From the NCBI RefSeq assembly GCF_050231725.1, contig NZ_CP077172.1, forward strand, positions 496,001 through 560,000: a DNA stretch of 64,000 nucleotides, read 5' to 3'. Both the position numbers and the translations under genes were made by a program. Positions 16,667 to 25,416 of this stretch are shown one piece after another (within the stretch, counting starts at the first letter, position 1; the number at the start of each line of letters is the position of its first letter). The DNA comes from Fusobacterium nucleatum_L (GTDB lineage Bacteria; Fusobacteriota; Fusobacteriia; Fusobacteriales; Fusobacteriaceae). A model generated the notes under the pieces. That model did not search any database. It was not told where the DNA came from and saw nothing but the letters and a program-made list of their open reading frames with translations.

Positions 16667-18322
16667 TTAAATAAATTTTTTAAAATATTCATAAGCTTTT
16701 TTTCCACAATATTCATAATCTAATTCTAAATATAGTCTAGTACTATATCCATAATGAAGTAAAGGAATAAAAGTAACTTTTTCATTTACTAAATTTTTAT
16801 ACACAGGGTCTGATATTAAAATATCAGGCTTATATTCTTTTATCTTTTCTTTTAAATCCTCTTCTGTATTTACAATATTTAAAAATTTTAAATACTCAAT
16901 TTTTTTAAATTTTCTACTTTCTTTTATAAATGAAAGTGCCAGGATATTGTCAAATGAAAAGTCTTTTCTTAGAGAGTCAGCTATATTTGTTGCCATAAAT
17001 GGAGAAGCAATAATCATAACTTTTCTATCATCTAATTTATCTCTTTTTTCTAACTTTTCAAAAGAATTATCTATTTTATAAAAAAATCTTTTTAAAATAT
17101 TTTCTGTATTTTCAATACCATATTTTGAAACAACATTTATTATTACATAAGGAATTGAAAATTCTTTTTCCATATATTTTGCAAGAGCAAGCCCCTCATA
17201 ACTTAAAACTAAATTTAATTCAGCTGATGTACTATTTTTTATTTTTTCTAATGATAAATTATCTGAAAAAACAGTTAGGATATTCAAATCTAAACTTTTT
17301 ATTAAAGAAAATAATTCTTCTAACTTTTCTATTTTTCCAAAAGTTAAAGGAGAATATCCAATAATATTTATTGTATTTTTAATTTTCTTATTTTCAAGCA
17401 TAAATTTATTAGCTAAACTTTTTAGTGTTAATGAAATTCCAGAGTAATAATTTTCAAAACTATTTGTATTTATAAAAACACAAGGAATATCCAGTGTTTC
17501 TTCTATATTCTCAATAATAGATTCTAAATCCATTCCTATTATTTGAGGAACTACTGTTGAAATAATAGCTATAAACTCAATTTTCTGATTTTGATTTATA
17601 ATTTCTTTTATACTTTCTTTCAGTCCCTTTATTTCACCAGTAACTATCTCTAATTCATTTAATGATGTACAATACTGTAAACTATAATCTATATTTCTTA
17701 TTTCATCATAAGCAACTGGTGTTTTACAGCCATTAGGTGAAATTAATATTTTTAAAATATTTTCACCATATAAAACTGAACAAGCTCCTGAATAATCAGA
17801 AGTTATTGGTGGAACTATATGTTGAATTTCTATTTTAAAATCACTTATCTTTTTATCTTTTATTTTTGTAGTATTTTTTAACTCTTCTTTTAATTCAACT
17901 AATAATTTTTCTAATCTTTTTTCTGGTATAATTTTTCTTTTTGCAATAGGACCTCTTTCCAATATTTTTAAAAGAATTCCATAATCTTTTTTTATTTTCT
18001 CCATTAAAAATGAAAAATCACTTACTAATATTAAATCAGCACAAGTTAAATAAATAATAATTGACTTTATTTTTTCAAAATTTTCAGAAATTATCTTAAC
18101 TATATACTTTTCTAATTTTTCTATATGATTAGCCGAAACCATATCTATTTCAGATATAGGAAAGGTATATAAATTTCCTAATTTATTTTCTTTTATTGCC
18201 TCATTATAAAGAACATTTAAACAGCCAGTTGGTCCAATAGAGATAACTATATTTTCTGGAATATTGAGTAAAGTTTTAAGCATTTTATTTTTTTCATTTT
18301 TTAGACATCTCTCTATATTCAT
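16667..18322 (-). CDS. Fused nitrogenase component 1-like reductase (NifD/NifK superfamily)
   Basis: 551 residues. Two unequal modules can be seen. Residues 1-125 resemble only the N-terminal Rossmann part of a NifD/K subunit, with the three cluster cysteines in the expected spacing: C6, C34 (SIGPTGC) and C94 (YLTCADLI). Residues about 170-551 resemble a full subunit with C181 (DYSGAC), C199 (SPNGC), C218 and SLNELEIVTG, but the third cysteine region reads ISTVVPQIIGMD, i.e. no Cys. This resembles the cluster arrangement of dark protochlorophyllide reductase more than MoFe protein. No nifE/N/B genes are near; nitrogen fixation is not implied. It is encoded 2 bp after the NifH-like gene, between two BtuCDF-type importers. 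Substrate unknown; corrinoid or other tetrapyrrole is my inference from the riboswitch. Confidence 0.75.
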   Translation of the reverse strand: MNIERCLKNEKNKMLKTLLNIPENIVISIGPTGCLNVLYNEAIKENKLGNLYTFPISEIDMVSANHIEKLEKYIVKIISENFEKIKSIIIYLTCADLILVSDFSFLMEKIKKDYGILLKILERGPIAKRKIIPEKRLEKLLVELKEELKNTTKIKDKKISDFKIEIQHIVPPITSDYSGACSVLYGENILKILISPNGCKTPVAYDEIRNIDYSLQYCTSLNELEIVTGEIKGLKESIKEIINQNQKIEFIAIISTVVPQIIGMDLESIIENIEETLDIPCVFINTNSFENYYSGISLTLKSLANKFMLENKKIKNTINIIGYSPLTFGKIEKLEELFSLIKSLDLNILTVFSDNLSLEKIKNSTSAELNLVLSYEGLALAKYMEKEFSIPYVIINVVSKYGIENTENILKRFFYKIDNSFEKLEKRDKLDDRKVMIIASPFMATNIADSLRKDFSFDNILALSFIKESRKFKKIEYLKFLNIVNTEEDLKEKIKEYKPDILISDPVYKNLVNEKVTFIPLLHYGYSTRLYLELDYEYCGKKAYEYFKKFI

Positions 18323-18324
18323 TT

Positions 18325-19155
18325 CTATTCCTCTTCATAATAAATATTTTCTTTTAATATTTCAGCTGCTAAATATTCCATTTCCTCTTCTGACAGTGGA
18401 GAGAAACTAACATCATTTTGATTACTTAAAATTTTTTTTGATAGCTCTAAAAAATTATTATATAAATTCGAATTAGGATACATTTCAGCAATAGTTTTTC
18501 CATTTAACTCACTTTTTATTAGCTCTTTACTAAAAGGGATTTCTCCTATAATTTTTGATTTAGTCATATCTGCAAAAATTTTTAAAATATTTATACTTGA
18601 ATTATTATTTCTTTGATTATGAATTAAGCCACCAAATTTTATATTTTTCATTTTTGAAAAATTTTTAATACTTTTCATAATGTTATTAGCTGCAAAAATT
18701 GACATAAATTCAGAGGATGTAACTATATAAATAACATCAGCATACTTCTCCCTCATAGGAACTGCAAAACCTCCACACACCACATCTCCTAGCACATCAT
18801 ATACAATGACATCTCTTTCTTCATCAAATACTTTTAAATCTTCAAGCTCTTCCATTGTGGTAATAATTCCTCTTCCTGCACAGCCTATTCCAGCTTCAGG
18901 ACCACCAGTTTCAACACATTCAATTCCATTAAAACCTTCATAAATTATATCTTCTCTATTCAAATTATTTTTTTCTTTTAAAATTGAAATAACAGTTGGA
19001 ATTTTCCTTCCCATAAGATTTCTTGTAGAATCTCCTTTTGGGTCACAACCTACATGCAAAACTTTTTTCCCACTTTTTGAAATAATAGCACTCAAATTAG
19101 AAGATATTGTAGATTTTCCTATTCCACCTTTTCCATATATTGCTATTTTTAACAT
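18325..19155 (-). CDS. NifH/BchL/CfbC-like iron protein (ATP-dependent reductase component)
   Basis: 276 residues. P-loop YGKGGIGKSTISSN (7-20), switch region HVGCDPKGDSTRN (34-46), and both conserved [4Fe-4S] ligands of the dimer interface: C92 in GIGCAGRGI and C127 in DVVCGGFAVPMR. The homodimer would bind one cluster and pass electrons to its partner with ATP hydrolysis. Length is typical of the family. Start ATG has AAGGAGAT upstream. It precedes the NifD/K-like gene by 2 bp, so the two form an enzyme pair. Conservation of cluster and nucleotide motifs suggests an active reductase; the acceptor is unknown. Confidence 0.9.
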   Translation of the reverse strand: MLKIAIYGKGGIGKSTISSNLSAIISKSGKKVLHVGCDPKGDSTRNLMGRKIPTVISILKEKNNLNREDIIYEGFNGIECVETGGPEAGIGCAGRGIITTMEELEDLKVFDEERDVIVYDVLGDVVCGGFAVPMREKYADVIYIVTSSEFMSIFAANNIMKSIKNFSKMKNIKFGGLIHNQRNNNSSINILKIFADMTKSKIIGEIPFSKELIKSELNGKTIAEMYPNSNLYNNFLELSKKILSNQNDVSFSPLSEEEMEYLAAEILKENIYYEEE

Positions 19156-19183
19156 ATCATCTCCTTAATTTTGTCTTAATTTT

Positions 19184-19948
19184 TTATTCTAAAGGAATTA
19201 TATAGTTTTTATTTTTAAATTTAATAATGTCTATATCAACTGAAAAAATTTCTTTTATATTACTTGTTGTTATAATCTTTTTTGTATCTCCAAAATTATT
19301 TATTTTTCCATTTTTTAAAAATAAAATTTTATCACTATAAGAAATAGCAAAATTTAAATCATGAAGAATAGTTATAACTATTAAATTATTTTCTTTGGCT
19401 AAATTTTTTAAAATTTTCATTGTCTCCAATTGAAATTTTAAATCTAAATTACTTATAGGTTCATCAAGAATTAAAATTTTTGGTTCCTGTGTAAGTGCTC
19501 TAGCAATTAGAACTCTTTGTTTTTCTCCACCACTCAATTCACCAACATAACTAAATAGATATTTTTCTAAATCCAGTTTTTTAATATTATTTAAAGCAAT
19601 TTCCCTATCTTCTTCAGTAAATTTAAAAGTTTTATGTGGAACTCTCCCCAATAAAACCATATCAAATACGGTTAAATCAATGTCAAAAGAACTAGTTATT
19701 TGTGGAACATAAGACATTATTTTTGATTTTTCTTTCAATGATTTATTGTTAAAATTTTGATCATCTATTAAGACTTCACCTTTTTTTAATTTTAATATTC
19801 CATTTATACATTTAATTAAAGTAGTTTTTCCAGCTCCATTTGCTCCTAATATGCTTAAAAGAGTTCCAGAATAAACTTCAAATGATATATTGTTTAAAAT
19901 TTCTTTATTTTTATAAGAAAAGCTTAAATTTTTTATTTCTAATTTCAT
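19184..19948 (-). CDS. BtuD/FepC-type ABC importer ATPase (first system)
   Basis: 254 residues. Walker A LGANGAGKTTLIKC, signature LSGGEKQRVLIARAL, Walker B ILILDEPISNLDLKF and the switch His in ILHDLNFAISYSDKI are intact. Works with the permease encoded 2 bp upstream and the receptor before it; together they form the first of two complete metal-chelate/corrinoid importers in the operon. A 28-bp gap separates it from the NifH-like gene. Confidence 0.92.
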   Translation of the reverse strand: MKLEIKNLSFSYKNKEILNNISFEVYSGTLLSILGANGAGKTTLIKCINGILKLKKGEVLIDDQNFNNKSLKEKSKIMSYVPQITSSFDIDLTVFDMVLLGRVPHKTFKFTEEDREIALNNIKKLDLEKYLFSYVGELSGGEKQRVLIARALTQEPKILILDEPISNLDLKFQLETMKILKNLAKENNLIVITILHDLNFAISYSDKILFLKNGKINNFGDTKKIITTSNIKEIFSVDIDIIKFKNKNYIIPLE

Positions 19949-19950
19949 TA

Positions 19951-20997
19951 TTATCCCCTTTTTGAATTAATTATTAGATATATAAAAATAGGAATACCTA
20001 CAAAAGATATCACAATTCCAATAGGAATTATAATGGGAGATAATAAATTTCTACCAATATAATCTGAGAATACTACCAAAAATGCCCCTATGATACCACT
20101 TAAAATTAAACTATATTTATGATCATCACCTATTAACATTCTTGAAATATGTGGTGCTATAATACCAACAAAGGCTATTATTCCAATAAAACTTACAACT
20201 GCTGATGTAATTAAAGTTACTATTATTCCTGAAATAAATCTAAATTTTTTCACATCAAGCCCTAAAGAAGTTGCTGAATCTTCACCACTTAATAATAAAT
20301 TGTAAGAGTATCTATTTATAAAAAAGTATGGAAAAAAAATAAGTAATATTAAAAATAATATTAAAATTTTATTCCAAGATACCCCTGAAAGATTTCCAAA
20401 ACTCCAATTTACTATTGATGATAGGACATCTTCATTAGCTATAAATTGTAAAGCAGCATTTCCTGAAGAAAATAAGTAATTGAATGCTATCCCTGTTAAT
20501 ATTAATGTTGACTTATTCATTCCCTTTATGTTTGAAATACCATAAACTAAGAATGAACAAATAACACCAAATGAAAAAGCAAAGAAAATTGTTATTAAGT
20601 CAAAATAAATAAATTTTCCTGTAAAAAGTAGTATTGATAATGCAGCTCCCATAGAAGCTGCACTAGATATACCAGTAGTAAATGGACTAGACATTTTGTT
20701 TTCTGTAATTGCTTGCATTACAGTTCCACAAATTGCCAATAAAAAACCAGCAATACCTCCTAAAATAACTCTTGCTAGTCTCAAATCTAAAAAAACTACC
20801 ATTTCTCTTGCTGATAAGGCTTCTGTATCATTAAAAGATAAGTTTTTAAAGATTGTTACTAATACTCTTTTTAGGTTTATATTTGCTATCCCTTTGAAAA
20901 TAGATATATAAGAAACTAATAATAATATCAAAAAAGCAATTAATATTTTTAAAATTTTTTTACTGTTATATTTATATATACTATTTATAGAATTCAT
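19951..20997 (-). CDS. BtuC/FecCD-type ABC importer permease (first system)
   Basis: 348 residues, about ten membrane helices. FecCD landmarks: FLDLRLARVILGGIAGFLLA near residue 70, AITENKMSSPFTTGISSAASMGAALSI region, LLSGEDSATSLGLDVKKF and FIGIIAFVGIIAPHISRML. Embedded in the inner membrane; pairs with the ATPase encoded 2 bp downstream. Encoded 10 bp after the receptor gene. Confidence 0.92.
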   Translation of the reverse strand: MNSINSIYKYNSKKILKILIAFLILLLVSYISIFKGIANINLKRVLVTIFKNLSFNDTEALSAREMVVFLDLRLARVILGGIAGFLLAICGTVMQAITENKMSSPFTTGISSAASMGAALSILLFTGKFIYFDLITIFFAFSFGVICSFLVYGISNIKGMNKSTLILTGIAFNYLFSSGNAALQFIANEDVLSSIVNWSFGNLSGVSWNKILILFLILLIFFPYFFINRYSYNLLLSGEDSATSLGLDVKKFRFISGIIVTLITSAVVSFIGIIAFVGIIAPHISRMLIGDDHKYSLILSGIIGAFLVVFSDYIGRNLLSPIIIPIGIVISFVGIPIFIYLIINSKRG

Positions 20998-21007
20998 TAA
21001 TGCCTCT

Positions 21008-22042
21008 TTATTTCAATTTATAAACATGACCTTTGGGAGCTTTAACACCTTGCATAGCCATCCATTCTTCAAATACTTTATCAGGATCAATATCTTTCAT
21101 TTCTTCTGGATATAACCATTTAGCTGTATATACAACTCCTATCAGTTTACCTAAACCACCACTACAAAAACCTGTTGTTATATATACATTTTTATTTTTA
21201 ACAGCTTTTAAATCCTTCCAGCCACTTCTATTTATCATTTCATTCATAATATTCTTGCATTCTTCTTGTGAAGGAGCAGTATAAACACCAGTATTCTTAT
21301 AAGCAGCTCCAGAAGTAGTTTTCATTATTAAATCTGGATCTTCTAATAGTATTTTTTCAGGATCAATAGTTTTTCCTTTTATTGTAGGATCATCAAATAT
21401 ATTTATTCCACCAGCTACTCTCATCATATTTACCCAGCCATCATTTGAAGTTCCTGGAATAGCAGTAGTGTATGGTTCTCCATATTCCCAATATATAGTT
21501 TTTTTATTTTTCACTTTGGCTACTCTTGTTTTAACTTCATTTAGATTTTTATTGTAGAATTCTATTAGCTTTTTAGCACCTTTTTCATTACCAAATATTT
21601 TTCCTAATCTTTCAATTTGTTCTGGCATATTAGCGTTATCCCAACCAGTAACAACTATTACCTTTATTCCTGCTTTTGATAGTTGCTCAATATCTTTTTC
21701 ATACGAGCTATTTCTTGGAGTAATTAAAGCTTCAGGAGCTAATTCAATTATTTTTTCATAATTTAAATTGTTTTGCCCTTTTCCAATGCTATTTTTAGGG
21801 TCAAAATCTTTCCAATATATTCTATCTTGTGTTGTATTATCATCAACAGAAATTACATTTTTTATATTTCCAATTGCTCTAATAAGCTCATTGTTATATC
21901 TACTTGCAACAACAACTCTTGTAAGAGGTTTTTCCAAGACAATTTCTCTACCAACATCATCTTTGAATCTTATTTCAGCAAAACTTAAAGATGATATAAA
22001 CAAAAATAAAAATAACATAAATTTTTTTATAAATTTTTTCAT
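21008..22042 (-). CDS. Periplasmic metal-chelate/corrinoid-binding protein (first system)
   Basis: 344 residues from ATG 22040-22042, chosen because it begins a clear signal peptide (MKKFIKKFMLFLFLFISSLSFA) and has AGGAGGA upstream; an in-frame ATG seven codons earlier would spoil the signal. BtuF/FepB-like receptor: IRFKDDVGREIVLEKPLTRV, LAPEALITPRNS, TIYWEYGEPYTTAIPG, LLEDPDLIMKTTSG. Paired with the permease and ATPase that follow. The sequence differs strongly from the second receptor, so the two importers may recognise different ligands. Confidence 0.9.
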   Translation of the reverse strand: MKKFIKKFMLFLFLFISSLSFAEIRFKDDVGREIVLEKPLTRVVVASRYNNELIRAIGNIKNVISVDDNTTQDRIYWKDFDPKNSIGKGQNNLNYEKIIELAPEALITPRNSSYEKDIEQLSKAGIKVIVVTGWDNANMPEQIERLGKIFGNEKGAKKLIEFYNKNLNEVKTRVAKVKNKKTIYWEYGEPYTTAIPGTSNDGWVNMMRVAGGINIFDDPTIKGKTIDPEKILLEDPDLIMKTTSGAAYKNTGVYTAPSQEECKNIMNEMINRSGWKDLKAVKNKNVYITTGFCSGGLGKLIGVVYTAKWLYPEEMKDIDPDKVFEEWMAMQGVKAPKGHVYKLK

Positions 22043-22076
22043 AAAGTATTCCTCCTGTCTCAATAAATGAAACTTA

Positions 22077-22691
22077 TTAACAATCCATTGAATTTAAATT
22101 TTCTAAACTAATAATCCTATCACAAATCCTGTCTGCTAAAAACTTATTATGTGTGACCACAATCATCCCTATGTTTTTCTCCTTTGCTGCAATGATAAGA
22201 TTTTTCCATATTTTAACTTGAGTTAATGCATCTAGCATTGTAGTAATCTCATCTGCAATTAAATATTTTGTTTTAGGTCCTAGTGCTCTAGTGATACAAA
22301 ACCTTTGAAGTTCTCCTCCACTTAATTCTTGAGGCCACCTTGTTAGCCAATAATTTTTAATCCCCATTTTTTTAATAGTTTCATTATCTACTATCCAACC
22401 TTCATTTAAAATTTTATCCATTTTCCATTTAGGATTAGTGGCTTTTTCTGGATGTTGATAAATAAGTTGAACAGAGCAGTAGCCTTCTTTTTCTAGTTCT
22501 TTTCCATCTACTAGTATAGTTCCTTTACTTGGTTTAAGTATTCCTGCTATTATTTTTGCTAGTGTACTTTTTCCGCAACCTGAAGAACCAAAAATTCCTA
22601 CTATTTCACCAGCTTTTACATTTAAACTAATATCATTAAGAATAGGCATTCCTTTTAAATAATTAAATGAAACATTTTTTATTTCTAACAT
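22077..22691 (-). CDS. Nik/Opp-type ABC importer ATPase (NikE-like, short)
   Basis: 204 residues, about 50 shorter than usual NikE/DppF, lacking the C-terminal oligopeptide-transporter extension. Walker A GIFGSSGCGKSTLAKI, signature ELSGGELQRFCITRAL, Walker B YLIADEITTMLDAL and switch His in MIVVTHNKF are all present, so it should be active. It is the last of five adjacent genes for one importer; the next gene, a BtuF-like receptor, begins 34 bp later. Confidence 0.85.
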   Translation of the reverse strand: MLEIKNVSFNYLKGMPILNDISLNVKAGEIVGIFGSSGCGKSTLAKIIAGILKPSKGTILVDGKELEKEGYCSVQLIYQHPEKATNPKWKMDKILNEGWIVDNETIKKMGIKNYWLTRWPQELSGGELQRFCITRALGPKTKYLIADEITTMLDALTQVKIWKNLIIAAKEKNIGMIVVTHNKFLADRICDRIISLENLNSMDC

Positions 22692-22720
22692 TTTTACACC
22701 TCATTCTATTAACTATCCTT

Positions 22721-23551
22721 TTATTCTAAAATTGGTAGTTCTAAATTTAACTTTTTACATTGTAGTCTAATATCCTCTATATCTGTTTCTTCAAAATCAT
22801 TTTGAGGTAAAGCTTTCCAAAAGGCTTTTGTTAACGGATGTCTAATATATTTTTCTCCTTTTAAAAAATCTTTTGTATTTAAAGTTTCTAAAATATGTCC
22901 TCCATAGAAAATAGACATCCTATCTGCAATATTACAAACTAAATCTATATCATGACTAATTAGTAGAATTCCCTTTCCATCATTTGCCATATTTCTAAAA
23001 TGGTTTAAAACCTCAATAGCCAAATCTAGACTTAATCCAGGAGTTGGTTCATCTGCAATTATTAAATCTGCTTTTGATAAAATTGTATTTGCAATTAATA
23101 CACGCCTTGCCATACCACCAGACAATTGAAAAGGATATTTACCTAAGTCTGCCTTAGTGAAGCCTAGTGTATCCATAACTTTAAAAAAATCTTGCTTATT
23201 TATATCTTTTCTCATAAGTTGATCTTCTATAGTCATTAAAGGATCTAAATAAGCAATAGATTGTGGAACAAAAGTAATTTCTTTTCCTCGTAATTGAGAT
23301 AATCTATTTTCATCAACTATTTCATTTTTAAATTTAATCTCAGCAGATACCACTGTATTTTTAGGTAAAATTCCTAGAATAGCATGTGCCATAAGACTTT
23401 TGCCACTTCCAGATGACCCTGCAATTGCTAGTATTTCTCCTTTTTTTATAGTCACATTTAAATCAAATACCATTTGATGTAACTTTTGGTTTAATAATTT
23501 ATCATACATATTAAAACCTATATTTAAATTTTTTACTTCTAAAATATTCAT
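22721..23551 (-). CDS. Nik/Opp-type ABC importer ATPase (NikD-like)
   Basis: 276 residues. Walker A IAGSSGSGKSLMAHAILGI, signature QLSGGMARRVLIANTIL, Walker B LIIADEPTPGLSLDLA, switch His ISHDIDLVCNIADRM; a short C-terminal extension (EKYIRHPLTKAFWKALPQ) corresponds to the oligopeptide/nickel transporter C-terminus. Forms a heterodimer with the NikE-like protein encoded downstream. Encoded 4 bp after the NikC-like permease. Confidence 0.88.
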   Translation of the reverse strand: MNILEVKNLNIGFNMYDKLLNQKLHQMVFDLNVTIKKGEILAIAGSSGSGKSLMAHAILGILPKNTVVSAEIKFKNEIVDENRLSQLRGKEITFVPQSIAYLDPLMTIEDQLMRKDINKQDFFKVMDTLGFTKADLGKYPFQLSGGMARRVLIANTILSKADLIIADEPTPGLSLDLAIEVLNHFRNMANDGKGILLISHDIDLVCNIADRMSIFYGGHILETLNTKDFLKGEKYIRHPLTKAFWKALPQNDFEETDIEDIRLQCKKLNLELPILE

Positions 23552-23555
23552 AACA

Positions 23556-24416
23556 TTACTCCTGTCCTGTATTAGGATTAATAATTTTTTCTAAATTGTG
23601 ACCTATTGCATCAAAAGCAAATACCATAAGCATAAGAGCTAAGCCTGGAAAAAAAGCTAACCACCAATATCCAGAAGTAATATATCTCATTGATTCTGAC
23701 AAAATAACCCCTATAGCTGGTTCTTCTGGTGGCAATCCAAATCCTAGAAATGTGATTCCTGCTTCATGTAATATTGCATGTGGAAATAATAGTACTGCTC
23801 CTACGATGAATTGAGGAATAATATGTGGTAAAATATGTTTAGAAGCTATTTTAACATTGCTAGTTCCTAACTTTTTGGCTATTACTATATATGGCTCCCC
23901 TTTAATAGATAAAATTTCTGCTCTTATAATTCTTGATAGAGTTGTCCAGTGTGTTAATGCTACCCCTACTAATATTCCCACTGTTCCCTTACCTGTTAAA
24001 ATAGAGATTAATACCAATAGTATAAGATGAGGCATACCTTGAAATAAATCAATAAGCCATAAAAAAAATTTATCAATTTTTTTCCCAAATATAGCACATG
24101 CAGAACCAATTATTACTGCAAATATACAACTAACAAGTGATGCAACTACCCCTATAATCAAGCTAGTACTAAGCCCTTTTATAGTCCGTGTTAACATATC
24201 TCTTCCCATCCAATCAGTTCCAAATATATGTTTTAAACTAGGAGGATTATTCCGAACAGTGAAGTCTACTCCATAGCTATTTTTATCCATAAATCCTCCC
24301 CATATTAAAATAATTAAAAGAAAAACTACTGATACTACTAGATATAGTAAAGTTTTTTGCCTTAAATTTAATTTCTTATAATTAGATTTTTTTTGGAGTA
24401 AAACATTATCTATCAT
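23556..24416 (-). CDS. Nik/Opp-type ABC importer permease (NikC-like)
   Basis: 286 residues, about six membrane helices, with the family N-terminal segment and GTDWMGRDMLTRTIKGLSTSL near residue 70 and the ATPase-contact loop GEPYIVIAKKLGTSNVKIASKHILP. Overlaps the NikB-like gene by 11 bp. Forms the inner-membrane channel with that partner. Substrate class is nickel, cobalt or peptide; the cobalamin riboswitch upstream favours cobalt or a corrinoid. Confidence 0.88.
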   Translation of the reverse strand: MIDNVLLQKKSNYKKLNLRQKTLLYLVVSVVFLLIILIWGGFMDKNSYGVDFTVRNNPPSLKHIFGTDWMGRDMLTRTIKGLSTSLIIGVVASLVSCIFAVIIGSACAIFGKKIDKFFLWLIDLFQGMPHLILLVLISILTGKGTVGILVGVALTHWTTLSRIIRAEILSIKGEPYIVIAKKLGTSNVKIASKHILPHIIPQFIVGAVLLFPHAILHEAGITFLGFGLPPEEPAIGVILSESMRYITSGYWWLAFFPGLALMLMVFAFDAIGHNLEKIINPNTGQE

Positions 24417-25383
24417 TATACATTCCCTCCCTTATTCTAGGATCTATAATAGGATACAGAATGTTTGCACATAAATTTCCTACAAATACAAATATTGCGG
24501 ATACTAAAGTTATTGCAAGGAGTAAAGGCATGTCTCCTTTTACTCCAGCAATTTTAGTTATATTTCCTAAACCTGCATATGAGAACACATTTTCAACAAG
24601 CACTGAGCCTCCAAAAAGTTCACTAATAGATGCAAATTGGATAGTTACTGCTGGTAAAAGTATATTTCTAATACCATGTTTTCTAATAAATTCCCATAGC
24701 TTTTCTCCATTTATTTTAGAATATAAAAAATATTCACTATTTAAAACATCTATAAGCTTTTCTCTTGTATGTAATGCAATTTTTGATATTCCTAAAATAC
24801 TTAATGTCATAGCTGGTAGGATCATATGATGAATTCTATCCCATAGTGATATGTCTTTCTCTATAACACCAATAGGTGCAGACATTCCTACAGGAAACCA
24901 ACCTAATTTAACTGCAAAAAACATCAACATAAGAATAGCAAACCAAAAAGTGGGCATTGATGCAAATAGGTATGATATTTTTTGTATTATTTGATCTATA
25001 ACTCTTCCATGATAAGCTGCAGCAACGATTCCTAATATAAAACCTATTATCCCTGATAAAAGCCATGAAGTTAACATTAGCATAAAAGTATTATTAGCAG
25101 CTTTAGAAATTAATTCAAATACTGGCTTATTATATATAAAAGAGTCTCCCATATTTCCATTTAATACTCCCTTTAACCAATTAAAATATTGAACTATTGA
25201 AGGTTGATTTAAGCCCCATACTTTAACTAAATAGTCATATTGTTCTTGTGTTACATTATTATCTGCTCCTAAATAACTAGAAACAGGATCTATTGGTGTT
25301 AACTTCATTAATAAGAAAGTTATAATAGAAATAGCAAATAACAAAAAAAACAATTTAGCTATTTGCCATATAATTTTTTTCAT
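24406..25383 (-). CDS. Nik/Opp-type ABC importer permease (NikB-like)
   Basis: 325 residues, six membrane helices, typical DppB/NikB size. Landmarks: first helix at 8-26, LTPIDPVSSYLGADNNVTQEQ, WLKGVLNGNMGDSFIYNKPV and the C-terminal VENVFSYAGLGNITKIAGVKGDMPLL motif of the family. Start ATG is preceded by AGGGAGGAT. Encoded 33 bp after the receptor lipoprotein. Confidence 0.88.
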   Translation of the reverse strand: MKKIIWQIAKLFFLLFAISIITFLLMKLTPIDPVSSYLGADNNVTQEQYDYLVKVWGLNQPSIVQYFNWLKGVLNGNMGDSFIYNKPVFELISKAANNTFMLMLTSWLLSGIIGFILGIVAAAYHGRVIDQIIQKISYLFASMPTFWFAILMLMFFAVKLGWFPVGMSAPIGVIEKDISLWDRIHHMILPAMTLSILGISKIALHTREKLIDVLNSEYFLYSKINGEKLWEFIRKHGIRNILLPAVTIQFASISELFGGSVLVENVFSYAGLGNITKIAGVKGDMPLLLAITLVSAIFVFVGNLCANILYPIIDPRIREGMYNDR

Positions 25384-25416
25384 CTATACATCCTCCCTTT
25401 ATTACTTACTTTATAA

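Noticed and set aside
16667..19155. Nitrogen-fixation (nif) operon
   Set aside because: Only NifH-like and one fused NifD/K-like protein occur, without nifE, nifN, nifB or molybdenum genes, and the second module lacks a third cluster cysteine; a non-nitrogenase reductase is the safer reading.
24461..24829. 122-residue plus-strand ORF
   Set aside because: Antisense shadow of the NikB-like permease gene.
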